A stretch of 64,000 bases of DNA from Schauerella aestuarii (lineage in GTDB: Bacteria; Pseudomonadota; Gammaproteobacteria; Burkholderiales; Burkholderiaceae_B), in NCBI RefSeq assembly GCF_009866805.1, contig NZ_SIZW01000043.1, positions 992,001-1,056,000 on the forward strand. The letters run 5' to 3'. A model generated the notes under the pieces. It saw nothing but the letters and a program-made list of their open reading frames with translations. It had not been told where the DNA came from and made no database searches. Numbering within the stretch: the stretch's first letter is position 1; each line of letters opens with the position of its first letter. Position numbers and translations under genes: made by a program. Below, one piece after another: positions 10,315 to 22,480 of this stretch.

Positions 10315-11307
10315 ATGCAACGTCGTTTATTTCCTATTTTCATTGGCCTGCTCGTCATCCTGGCCGTGTTGTCCTCCTGCATGTTCATCGTGCGCGAACG
10401 CGATTACGCCCTTCAGTTCTCGCTCGGTGAAGTGCGCCGCGTGATCGGCGAGCCCGGCCTGTATTTCAAGCTGCCGCCGCCGTTCCAGAATATCGTCACG
10501 CTCGATAAGCGGATCCTGACCATTGAATCTGACGATGCCGAGCGCATCCAGACCAAGGAAAAGAAGAACCTGCTGATCGATTCGTACGTGAAGTGGCGCA
10601 TTGCCGATCCCCGTCTGTTCTATGTCACCTTTGGCGGCACGGAGGGCGGCGCGCGCGAGCGTCTGCAAGCCCTGATTCGCGATGCCTTGAATGCGTCGAT
10701 CAACCGTCGTACGGTGTCGGAAGCCATTTCGTCCGAACGCGATGTGGCCATGGGCGAGATTCTCGCCAACGTGGCAGCACGCGCCAAGCCGCTGGGTGTT
10801 GAGGTCGTGGATGTGCGCTTGCGCCGCATCGAATACGCGCCCGAGATTTCGGAGTCGGTCTATCGCCGTATGGAAGCCGAGCGTCTGCGTGCTGCCAATG
10901 CGCTGCGCTCGCAAGGCGCCGCCGATAGCGAGCGCATTCGTGCCGACGCCGATCGTCAGCGCGAAGTGTTGCTCGCCGAGGCCTACGGTAAAGCGCAAGC
11001 CATCATGGGTGAGGGCGACGCCACGGCAAGCAATATCTACGCCGATGCCTACAGCAAGAACCCCGAGTTCTTTACCTTCTACAAGAGTCTCGAGGCTTAC
11101 CGCGCAGCCTTCTCCGATCGTCGTGACGTGTTGGTCGTCGATCCCAGCTCCGAGTTCTTCCAGTACATGAAATCGGTGGGTGCGGGTATGGGCGTCAACA
11201 ACGGCAATGGTGCGGCAGCTGCGGCGACCACACCGCCGGCGGCCAGCGCTGCCACGCCGCCTGCAGCGGTAGCGCCGCGGGCACCGGCGGCGACACCGGC
11301 TCAGTAG
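10315..11307 (+). CDS. hflC: FtsH protease regulator HflC
   Basis: Partner of HflK in the periplasm-facing HflKC ring. One N-terminal membrane anchor (FPIFIGLLVILAVLSSCMFIV) precedes the SPFH domain, with VRERDYALQFSLGEV and ESDDAERIQTKEKKN. The tail is an Ala/Pro/Thr-rich low-complexity extension (AAAATTPPAASAATPPAAV) longer than in E. coli. It lies 20 bp after hflK. A terminator follows directly, so this ends the hfq-hflXKC group. The small DUF2065 gene often found between hflC and hisZ in related genomes is absent here. Confidence 0.95.
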   Translation: MQRRLFPIFIGLLVILAVLSSCMFIVRERDYALQFSLGEVRRVIGEPGLYFKLPPPFQNIVTLDKRILTIESDDAERIQTKEKKNLLIDSYVKWRIADPRLFYVTFGGTEGGARERLQALIRDALNASINRRTVSEAISSERDVAMGEILANVAARAKPLGVEVVDVRLRRIEYAPEISESVYRRMEAERLRAANALRSQGAADSERIRADADRQREVLLAEAYGKAQAIMGEGDATASNIYADAYSKNPEFFTFYKSLEAYRAAFSDRRDVLVVDPSSEFFQYMKSVGAGMGVNNGNGAAAAATTPPAASAATPPAAVAPRAPAATPAQ

Positions 11308-11349
11308 ACGTGTACAATACTGCGTAAGCTTTAAAAGACATTTCCGCAG

Positions 11350-11383
11350 CGGCTGAGCGGGCTTACGCCCCTCAGCCGTTTTT
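11350..11383 (+). terminator. Intrinsic terminator after hflC
   Basis: CGGCTGAG (11350-11357) pairs with CTCAGCCG (11371-11378), the loop includes a further GGGC/GCCC pairing, and five T follow. It sits 42 bp after the hflC stop and before hisZ. Confidence 0.8.
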
Positions 11384-11427
11384 GTTTGGGCGACGCTTTT
11401 ACGCGTCACTGGCTTTATCAGGTAACT

Positions 11428-13957
<2,530 letters not shown>

Positions 13958-13980
13958 CAGACTGATTGCCTCGCGTTATG

Positions 13981-14017
13981 ATGGCGGCCCCGGCGACGAC
14001 CCGGGGCCGCCATTTTT
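13981..14017 (+). terminator. Intrinsic terminator after purA
   Basis: A perfect 13 bp stem, ATGGCGGCCCCGG (13981-13993) with CCGGGGCCGCCAT (14001-14013), a 7-nt loop and a run of five T. It lies between purA and the phosphoribosyltransferase gene. Confidence 0.9.
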
Positions 14018-14041
14018 CAAAAGTACAGGAGTTGTCGCCCG

Positions 14042-14584
14042 ATGAGCGTTCCCCCCACTACCGATCGCGATCTTTGGATCTCTTGGGAGCAGTACCACCG
14101 CTTGATCGAGCGGTTGGCGCTTGCCGTTCATACATCGGGTTGGCAGTTCGACCAGATTCTGTGTCTGGCGCGCGGCGGCGTGCGAGTGGGCGACGTGATG
14201 TCGCGCATTTACGATGTGCCGCTCGGCATCCTCGCCACCAGCAGCTATCGTGAGGCGGCCGGCACGCAGCAGGGCGCATTGGATATTGCCCAATTCATCA
14301 CCATCACGCGCGGATCGTTGTCCGGACGTGTGTTGCTGGTGGACGATATGGTCGACACGGGATCGACCTTTCTCAAAGTCTACGACCACTTGAAATTGCA
14401 GTTTCCTGAAATCACCGAACTCAAGAGTGCCGTCCTGTGGTGGAAGGGGCACTCGCTGGTCACGCCCGACTATTACGTCGACAAACTGCCGACCAACCCA
14501 TGGATCCATCAGCCGTTCGAGGATTACGACAGCCTCCGGCCGCATCAGTTGGAGTCTTGGGTGAGAAAAGGCTCGCAAGACTAA
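14042..14584 (+). CDS. Type I phosphoribosyltransferase
   Basis: Nucleobase phosphoribosyltransferase fold with the PRPP-binding motif VLLVDDMVDTGST (residues 97-109) and the hood segment CLARGGVRVGDVMSR. It resembles xanthine-guanine or hypoxanthine phosphoribosyltransferases, which salvage purines by joining base and PRPP; the exact base cannot be read from the sequence. Its position just after purA, conserved in related bacteria, fits a purine salvage role. The length is 180 residues. The start has a GTACAGGAG ribosome-binding site. Confidence 0.85.
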   Translation: MSVPPTTDRDLWISWEQYHRLIERLALAVHTSGWQFDQILCLARGGVRVGDVMSRIYDVPLGILATSSYREAAGTQQGALDIAQFITITRGSLSGRVLLVDDMVDTGSTFLKVYDHLKLQFPEITELKSAVLWWKGHSLVTPDYYVDKLPTNPWIHQPFEDYDSLRPHQLESWVRKGSQD

Positions 14585-14820
14585 AAATGCCGTGCTAGAA
14601 TCACTGGCTAACATTAGCGTACGCGAATTTCCTCGCGCCGGATTTTTAATGTGCCGGGTTTAATGCGCCGTGCAGGTGTCCTGTTAGGGGCGTCGCGCGG
14701 CTCGGTTTGAAATACCTGGTTCCCTTTGGTGCAGCCGGTTTTTCCAACCGACGGGTTTTTTTACCGAATTAAGCCGGTTAAGACAGCTCTCAGAAAGCAA
14801 TACTTAAGGCCCTACCATCC

Positions 14821-15033
14821 ATGCCTATCGTTCGACTGAAAGAAAACGAGCCGTTTGAAGCCGCCCTGCGTCGCTTCAAGCGCACGATTGAAAAGACTGG
14901 TCTGTTGACCGAACTGCGCTCGCGCGAGTTCTACGAGAAGCCTACGGCTGAGCGCAAGCGCAAGCAAGCTGCCGCCGTCAAGCGTCACTACAAGCGCATC
15001 CGTAGCCAACAGCTGCCTCCGCGTATGTATTGA
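14821..15033 (+). CDS. rpsU: 30S ribosomal protein S21
   Basis: Small basic ribosomal protein needed for translation initiation. The 70-residue sequence shows the S21 signature [18 protein letters not shown] and an Arg/Lys-rich C-terminus. It heads the classic rpsU-dnaG-rpoD macromolecular-synthesis operon. The 236 bp leader has a TAGAAT -10-like hexamer at 14596-14601 and T-rich segments near 14738-14763 that could form a weak hairpin, but no promoter or attenuator there is certain. Confidence 0.97.
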   Translation: MPIVRLKENEPFEAALRRFKRTIEKTGLLTELRSREFYEKPTAERKRKQAAAVKRHYKRIRSQQLPPRMY

Positions 15034-15046
15034 TCTCTGGTCTTGA

Positions 15047-17386
15047 ATGATTCCCGAATCATTCATCCAGGATCTCTTAGCCCGCGTCGACATCGCTGAT
15101 GTCGTCGGGCGCTACGTCCAGTTGCGTAAGGGTGGGGCCAACTTGCTTGGCCTTTGTCCTTTTCACAACGAAAAAAGCCCCTCGTTTACCGTAAGCCCCA
15201 CCAAACAGTTTTATCACTGCTTCGGTTGCGGTGCCCATGGCAGCGCCATTACGTTCCTGATGGAACACACCGGCGCGAACTTCCCTGAAGCAGTGCGTAC
15301 GCTGGCTGGTTCGGTTGGACTCAACGTCCCCGAGGAGCAGCGCAATCCGCGTCAGCAGGCCGAGGATGCCAAGCGTAAAGAGGTGGTGTCGCGCTACACC
15401 CAAGTACTGGATGCAGCGCAGGCGCATTATCTGAAGCAATTGCGGGCATCCACCGCGGCGATCCGCTACCTCAAAGGTCGCGGGCTCACCGGCGAAATCG
15501 CGGCGCAATTCGGGTTGGGCTGGTCGGGCACCGACCGGCAGGGCCTGGGCCAGGTGTTCGAGCGCTACGACGATCCCGTGCTGGTGGAAGCCGGATTGGT
15601 CATCGATTCGGACGATGGCCGCCGCTACGATCGGTTTCGCGAGCGGGTCATGTTCCCGATTCGCAACCAGAAGGGTACGCTGGTCGGGTTTGGCGGCCGC
15701 ATTATCGGCAAGGGCGAGCCGAAGTATCTGAACTCGCCCGAGACGCCCGTGTTTTCCAAAGGCCAGGAGCTTTACGGCCTGTGGGAATCGCGGCAGGCGG
15801 TGCGCAAGGAAGGGCACGTGCTGGTCGTCGAAGGCTATATGGACGTCGTCGGTCTGGCGCAGCAGGGCATCGCCAATGCCGTGGCCACGTTGGGCACGGC
15901 GACTACGCCGGATCACATCAAGAAGCTGCTGCGCACGAGCGATCGTGTGGTGTTCAGCTTCGATGGCGACAAGGCAGGTCGCAAGGCGGCGTGGCGGGCG
16001 CTCACGGCATGCTTGCCCGTGTTGCGGGACGACATCTCGATCCGGTTTCTGTTTCTGCCCTCGGAGCATGATCCGGATTCGTATGTGCGCGAGTTGGGGG
16101 CCGAAGCGTTTCGGGCGAGTGTGAGCGAAGCATCTGCCTTGTCGCGCTTTTTGCTCGATGAACTGGGTGCCCGTCATCGCATGGACGAGGCCGAGGGCCG
16201 TGCCGCGTGTCTGCACGAGGCCAAGCCGCTCTTGGCGGCAATGCCCGAATGCGCCTTGCGCGTGCAGATCGAGCGCGAAATCGCTCGGGCCGTGCAGCTC
16301 ACGCCGGAAGAAATGGCGCATTTGATCGCCCAGGCGCCGGCGCAGCCTTACGGTCAGCCAAACTCAGGGCCGAAGTTGGATGGCGTTGCCAAGTTTCCGG
16401 CAAGCGATCGAGGTCGCCGCCCCGGTTCTGGGCCGGCGGGCGCTAGCGTATCGGATGGTGCACCAGGCGGCGCAGCGGGCGGCTTGGTGGGCGGTGTGGC
16501 CGGGCACCCGGGCGCGCCCACGGATGCGGGCAATGCATCGCATCCGATGGACGACATCCCGCTCGAAGCGTATTCGGCAGGCGAGTATTCAGATCAGGAC
16601 GTCGAGTATCTGATCAGTGGCTACGATCTGGATCATTCGGGCCTGCAGGGCGGCGAAATCGACCCATCGCAGGGCTACGGGGGCCCACCGTATGGGGGCG
16701 AAGGTCAGTACGGCGGCGGCCAGGGCAATCAGTACGGGACCGGTCAGGGCGGTCAGTATGGCGCCGGGCAGGGCGGCGGCCAATATGGCGGTCCGCGGCA
16801 AGGCGGTGCCGGCGGTTATGGCGGCCGTTCCGGGCAGGGTAAAGGTCAGGGCGGCGGGTATCGCAAGAACGATCGTGGCGGTGGTCAGGGCAACTGGAGC
16901 AAGGGTAAAGGCAATTGGCGCGATCGCGATCGTGACCAGGGCGTGATTGAGCCGCCGCGCCCGGTGCCGACGTTGCCCAAGCGTTTGCTGTTTCTTTTAT
17001 TGCTGCATCCGGAACTTGTTGATGGGATGGGCGATCAACAGCTTGAAGTTTTGGACTCCGGGCCCCATTTGGGACTGGTAAGAGAATTGATCGTGCTGGC
17101 CCAGACCAGCGGGGCGCGTCATGTGGGAGCGCTGCTTGAAGCGGCCGAGCCTGATTCTGACCTGTCGGGGCTACTGCGAATGATGCGCGCCTCGGTGCTG
17201 GCAGGTGAGGATCTGCCAGACCCGCAGGCAGAGTGGGACGACGCCCTGCATCGCATCGAATTTGATGCGATTCGGGTTGAAATGCAGGATCTGGCGTCTT
17301 CCGGATTGGCCGATGAAGCAGGCCGTAAGCGCTATCAGGATCTCTCCAGGCGCTTGCAGGTGTTAAAAGGTGCCGGAATACGTTAA
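15047..17386 (+). CDS. dnaG: DNA primase with a long glycine-rich linker
   Basis: Synthesises RNA primers at the replication fork. The CHC2 zinc site is Cys37-His40-Cys58-Cys61 (CPFH, CFGC). The RNA-polymerase/TOPRIM core has VVEGYMDVVGL (about 258-268) and FSFDGDKAG (about 303-311). The C-terminal 140 residues form the DnaB-binding domain. Unusually, about residues 425-640 are an inserted low-complexity linker. It begins Ala/Gly/Pro-rich, then acidic, and ends (539-632) in Gly/Gln/Tyr repeats of GQYG and GGGQ type with RGG-like KNDRGGGQG and WSKGKGNWRDRD. At 779 residues it is well above the usual 580-680. It lies 13 bp after rpsU. Confidence 0.96.
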   Translation: MIPESFIQDLLARVDIADVVGRYVQLRKGGANLLGLCPFHNEKSPSFTVSPTKQFYHCFGCGAHGSAITFLMEHTGANFPEAVRTLAGSVGLNVPEEQRNPRQQAEDAKRKEVVSRYTQVLDAAQAHYLKQLRASTAAIRYLKGRGLTGEIAAQFGLGWSGTDRQGLGQVFERYDDPVLVEAGLVIDSDDGRRYDRFRERVMFPIRNQKGTLVGFGGRIIGKGEPKYLNSPETPVFSKGQELYGLWESRQAVRKEGHVLVVEGYMDVVGLAQQGIANAVATLGTATTPDHIKKLLRTSDRVVFSFDGDKAGRKAAWRALTACLPVLRDDISIRFLFLPSEHDPDSYVRELGAEAFRASVSEASALSRFLLDELGARHRMDEAEGRAACLHEAKPLLAAMPECALRVQIEREIARAVQLTPEEMAHLIAQAPAQPYGQPNSGPKLDGVAKFPASDRGRRPGSGPAGASVSDGAPGGAAGGLVGGVAGHPGAPTDAGNASHPMDDIPLEAYSAGEYSDQDVEYLISGYDLDHSGLQGGEIDPSQGYGGPPYGGEGQYGGGQGNQYGTGQGGQYGAGQGGGQYGGPRQGGAGGYGGRSGQGKGQGGGYRKNDRGGGQGNWSKGKGNWRDRDRDQGVIEPPRPVPTLPKRLLFLLLLHPELVDGMGDQQLEVLDSGPHLGLVRELIVLAQTSGARHVGALLEAAEPDSDLSGLLRMMRASVLAGEDLPDPQAEWDDALHRIEFDAIRVEMQDLASSGLADEAGRKRYQDLSRRLQVLKGAGIR

Positions 17387-17843
17387 TTACGGTAAAATCA
17401 AGGGTTTTGAAATTCCACGCCTTGATTGTGGTTATAGGTCAATGGCAAGTTGGATGTATCGCGGTGGATTTACGCTCGCGGCTTAAAAACGGCTCAACCG
17501 GTCACGGATTGGATTGAGCGTGTTTTGAGGCTTCGGCCCTGAGTCCAGCGCAGGAAGTGCGAAGCTGCGGCTTACCCCGCAGGCAGTGAGACGGTAGTGC
17601 CAAGATATTGCCCGGTACGCAAGGTCGGGTTTTTTGCGTTATGTATTGCCGCATTTTGTTCCCACCAGGCATAGACCACTCGGGAACTCGCCTTATCAGG
17701 CAGACGGCATGACGAGGCGAAAGACCGATCCCCGCGCCAGGCAACTCACTACCGATATTTTTTAAAGGCTCAGGACACGTGTCCGCGCCTATTTTGCGGC
17801 ATGCCGGCGTGCAAACAGCATGGCGGCGGCCTCGGAAGCGACT
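17387..17843 (+). other. dnaG-rpoD intergenic region without a supported gene
   Basis: No convincing coding frame was found. Near the dnaG end an 8 bp inverted repeat (AATCAAGG/CCTTGATT, 17396-17427) overlaps a TAAAAT -10-like hexamer. Around 17612-17640 ACGCAA and TTGCGT flank a T-rich segment that could act as a terminator or attenuator. The region probably carries one or more rpoD promoters. A frame opening at an ATG at 17820 adds eight residues to rpoD. Confidence 0.4.
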
Positions 17844-20105
<2,262 letters not shown>

Positions 20106-20118
20106 GACCTGAGATGAT

Positions 20119-20197
<79 letters not shown>

Positions 20198-20203
20198 ATA
20201 GCG

Positions 20204-20242
20204 ACGCGGGTTTCCAGCACAGTGCTGGATCCCGCGTTTTTT
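20204..20242 (+). terminator. Intrinsic terminator after the tRNA gene
   Basis: ACGCGGG (20204-20210) pairs with CCCGCGT (20231-20237), with an inner stem CCAGCAC/GTGCTGG, followed by six T. It ends the rpoD-tRNA transcription unit. Confidence 0.85.
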
Positions 20243-20256
20243 ATTGGACGAATAAA

Positions 20257-20344
20257 GTCGCCGCTACGAATAGTCGCCGGTACGAATAAATGTCGACGGT
20301 ACGAATAATGTCGACGGTACGAATAAATGTCGACGGTACGAACA
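20257..20344. repeat. Five-unit short tandem repeat (16-19 bp)
   Basis: Five direct copies of a unit like GTCGACGGTACGAATAAAT begin at 20257, 20273, 20292, 20310 and 20329. The first two carry GTCGCC instead of GTCGAC. Unit spacing is 16, 19, 18 and 19 bp, so copies differ by small indels in the A/T-rich part. The array is non-coding and sits between two terminators just downstream of the tRNA. Confidence 0.85.
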
Positions 20345-20347
20345 CAC

Positions 20348-20371
20348 ACGCCGCTTCATAAGCGGCGTTTT
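20348..20371. terminator. Hairpin terminator after the tandem repeat
   Basis: A nine base-pair stem, ACGCCGCTT (20348-20356) with AAGCGGCGT (20360-20368), a CAT loop and a TTTT tail. It lies directly after the repeat array and well before the next gene. Confidence 0.65.
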
Positions 20372-20508
20372 GTCGTCTGCGTCCGAGGGCAATGCCGATT
20401 CGGTTCCCGGGTTGGCATCGGGGATACGAGGGTCGCGTGAATATCGGGTCGGCGCGCGCCAAGCGGCACATGGCTTGCATGGGATTGACACCTTGATGAG
20501 GAAATACC

Positions 20509-21033
20509 ATGAACAAGATTCGATTGACCGCGGTCGCAGTGCTATTGGCTGTGGGCCTGGCGGGCGGCGCGTCGGCCGCCGACCTGGCGCGTGCCGACCG
20601 CAATTTTCTGGAAGCGGCGGCCGAAGCTGAGATGTTTGAGATCGGTGCAGGCAAAGTTGCCGTTCAGAATGCCCAGGCGGCAGAGGTCAAGGCATTCGCC
20701 CAGATGATGATCGCCGACCATACCAAGCTGGATGGTGAATTGAAGGCGCTCGCGGCGTCCAAGGGCTTTACATTGCCGACCGAATTTTCCCGCGGACCGC
20801 GAAAGGATCTTGAGGCGTTGACTCAAAAGTCGGGTCGCGAGTTCGACGTCGATTACGCCGAAAACGTGGCGGTCGATGCGCATGAAGAAGTGTACGAGTT
20901 GTACAAAGACGCGGTCGACGATATCAAGGATGCCGATATCAGGGCGTTTGCCTGGAGAACGCTTCCCGGCTTGCAGGCTCATCTCGAGCAGGGCCGGGCG
21001 TTGGAAACTGCGGTCGAAGCGATGAAGAAATAA
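20509..21033 (+). CDS. DUF4142 exported protein
   Basis: A 174-residue protein with a clear Sec signal peptide ending GGASA-AD, then an all-helical ferritin-like domain of the DUF4142 family (DRNFLEAAAEAEMFEIGAGK, FAQMMIADHTKLDGELKALA, ENVAVDAHEEVYELYKDA, LPGLQAHLEQGRAL). The function is unknown; members are periplasmic and often stress-induced. A second, related copy lies at 25593. An AUG with GATGAGGAAA upstream starts it. It appears monocistronic. Confidence 0.85.
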   Translation: MNKIRLTAVAVLLAVGLAGGASAADLARADRNFLEAAAEAEMFEIGAGKVAVQNAQAAEVKAFAQMMIADHTKLDGELKALAASKGFTLPTEFSRGPRKDLEALTQKSGREFDVDYAENVAVDAHEEVYELYKDAVDDIKDADIRAFAWRTLPGLQAHLEQGRALETAVEAMKK

Positions 21034-21124
21034 GGTCGACGCGGCAGGATGGCGAGCATCTGACGGCTCAGATTTGAGCGTTTGTTATAAACGATGCTGT
21101 AGCAAAATCTGTAAGGCCGTGAAT

Positions 21125-21358
21125 ATGTTTGTTCGAACGTTTGTACGAAGTGGTGCCGCGCTCCTCCTTCTCGCATTTGTATCCGGGTGCGCTTCGGGCG
21201 GATCGGGCGCCTCAAGCTTGGTCAACAAGTGCAAATGGAACCGGAGTTCCTGCATGTACGAAGGGTCATACGAACCCGGCGAGGCGCAGTATGCCGAAGA
21301 GGAAGCCAAACGCCTGAACAGGGCGTCCTCGATCAAGTTTCGCAGTTCGGGAAACTGA
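21125..21358 (+). CDS. Small predicted lipoprotein
   Basis: A 77-residue protein with a hydrophobic leader and the lipobox VSGC (Cys about residue 22), then a short mature part with KCKWNRSSCMYEGSYEPGEAQYAEEEAKRLN. Two further cysteines (NKCK, SSCM) could form a disulfide. Start chosen at ATG 21125; the frame also opens upstream at 21074 but without signal-peptide character. I do not recognise a named family. Confidence 0.65.
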   Translation: MFVRTFVRSGAALLLLAFVSGCASGGSGASSLVNKCKWNRSSCMYEGSYEPGEAQYAEEEAKRLNRASSIKFRSSGN

Positions 21359-21380
21359 AAACCCATGGGGTGGGGCGCTG

Positions 21381-21605
21381 CTATCGCCCATCCCAATGCA
21401 GCAACCACCCTTGGTAATAGCGGTGGCCGTGCAACTCTTCGAAGCCCACGACCATCATGCCCCGCATTGATGAGAAGGTCAGGATCTCGGGATCGAACAG
21501 ATTTGGGATGAGCGGCTGAACCCCCGGCATGCTTTCCTCCCCGGGTTGGATGAGTTGCATCACGCGCACATTTCGCTTCATATCCGCATGCGTAATCGCG
21601 TACAT
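21381..21605 (-). CDS. Conserved-looking hypothetical protein next to a LexA box
   Basis: A 74-residue protein starting MYAITHADMKRNVRVMQLIQ. The sequence is well balanced, with a compact C-terminus HGHRYYQGWLLHWDGR. I prefer the ATG at 21605 because GGGGAAA lies seven bases upstream; the frame extends to an ATG at 21695 and a TTG at 21707, close to the LexA box at 21712-21731. If transcribed from that box it would be SOS-inducible. No family recognised. Confidence 0.55.
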   Translation of the reverse strand: MYAITHADMKRNVRVMQLIQPGEESMPGVQPLIPNLFDPEILTFSSMRGMMVVGFEELHGHRYYQGWLLHWDGR

Positions 21606-21711
21606 GCTGACGTTTCCCCGCAAGCCCACGCCAAGTATCCCTCTTTGCTTGGGCTTGCCGGCTTCATGGGTGCGGTGAACGGTGCAGATCAACATGATGG
21701 CAAGCAAATAG

Positions 21712-21731
21712 TACTGTATAAAAACACAGTA
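21712..21731. promoter_or_regulatory. Predicted LexA (SOS) box
   Basis: TACTGT-N8-ACAGTA with the exact CTGT-N8-ACAG core, an AT-rich centre and full outer TA/TA symmetry. It is built like the box in front of recA at 59040-59059, including a TATAAx hexamer immediately to its right (TATAAG, 21730-21735). It could serve the minus-strand hypothetical gene, the plus-strand gene at 21838, or both. Confidence 0.75.
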
Positions 21732-21837
21732 TAAGCCTGTACGATCGTTGGTGTGCCACGCAACTTCGTAACGGCCGCGGGTATGCAGGTTGCGGCACGG
21801 TGGTCGATGCCATACCGCATTAGCAAAGGAGACCGCA

Positions 21838-22020
21838 ATGAGCGATCAGCAGAAAGATCAGGCACCTACCAAATCGCGTGAGGGCGCGCACGAGGCCAAA
21901 GGCGATGAAAAAGTCGCAAGCCGCAGCGCCGATCCTGGGCAAAGCAGCTACGGCGGCTTCAAAAATGAAGATACGAAACGTCAGGCGCAGGAAACCGACG
22001 GCAAGTCCGGCGGTAAGTAA
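21838..22020 (+). CDS. Small hydrophilic disordered protein
   Basis: A 60-residue, highly charged Lys/Glu/Gln/Ser/Gly-rich protein (starts MSDQQKDQAPTKSREGAHE) with no hydrophobic segment. Such composition is typical of small stress-associated or intrinsically disordered proteins. The ribosome-binding site AAAGGAGA is strong, which supports a real gene. A LexA box with a TATAAG hexamer lies 107 bp upstream on the same strand. No family recognised. Confidence 0.6.
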   Translation: MSDQQKDQAPTKSREGAHEAKGDEKVASRSADPGQSSYGGFKNEDTKRQAQETDGKSGGK

Positions 22021-22064
22021 GCTGCAATTCATTAAGGGTGCCTGAACGAACCGTTTCTGAATCG

Positions 22065-22089
22065 ACGCGTCCCCTGGGGCGCGTTTTTA
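22065..22089 (+). terminator. Intrinsic terminator after the small hydrophilic gene
   Basis: ACGCG (22065-22069) pairs with CGCGT (22080-22084) around a C-rich/G-rich loop, followed by five T. It lies 45 bp after the stop at 22020. Confidence 0.6.
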
Positions 22090-22198
22090 TTGGAAGCTGC
22101 GAGGGGATTCCTGGCACCTCTCGGTGCACAACCGTCCGAGCAGGGGTGCAGGTTCAGTTGCAGGTGCTAGCGCTGGTGTCGGTGTGGATGGAGGCGTC

Positions 22199-22302
22199 TG
22201 CGGGAGCGGATTTGAGTACGTGAGCTGCACGTATGGGAGCTGGTGCAAGTACCGGAACTGGTGCGAGTACGGGAGCGGATGCAAGTACGGGAACGGCAAG
22301 GA
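22199..22302. repeat. 18-bp tandem repeat upstream of the GGDEF gene
   Basis: Four direct 18-bp units of the form GTACGGGAGCGGATGCAA start at 22231, 22249, 22267 and 22285; partial, more diverged copies lie to the left. A short frame from 22233 reads through them as GAGAST-GTGAST-type hexapeptides, and another as YGSWCKYRNWCEYGSG, but neither has convincing translation signals. Treated as a non-coding repeat. Confidence 0.6.
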
Positions 22303-22480
22303 CCGTCGATATGTCGATGTCCGAAACGACCGGCGCTACGGCAGAGCATGTTGCGTTGCACCCACTGGCCCGCAAACCAATCAAAACAATAGTTTACGAA
22401 ACCTTTCTGAGTCTGCTATAACGCCTTCGTGTTTGTCTGCAATGCGTTTTTATGACGCGGCTCGGATTCAGGGAGGCTGC

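Larger units (their letters stand above)
22021..22480 (+). other. Intergenic region before the diguanylate cyclase gene
   Basis: This 460 bp gap holds the terminator at 22065, the 18-bp repeats and a likely promoter for the downstream gene. The promoter candidate has TTTACG (22393-22398) and TATAAC (22417-22422), 18 bp apart, with a TG two bases before the -10. The frame of the downstream gene is open through much of the gap, but starting there would include the repeats and lie upstream of this promoter. Confidence 0.45.

Noticed and set aside
20257-20344. CRISPR array
   Set aside because: Copies adjoin with almost no spacer (16-19 bp period in total), there are no unique spacers and no cas genes nearby.
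22233-22421. 62-codon frame with GAGAST-type repeats
   Set aside because: It consists mainly of repeat translation, overlaps the promoter of the next gene and lacks a ribosome-binding site.
22124-22480. N-terminal extension of the diguanylate cyclase through the 18-bp repeats
   Set aside because: A promoter-like pair lies downstream of most of it and the GTG at 22481 has a far better ribosome-binding site; the extension is Cys/Tyr/Gly-rich without domain character.
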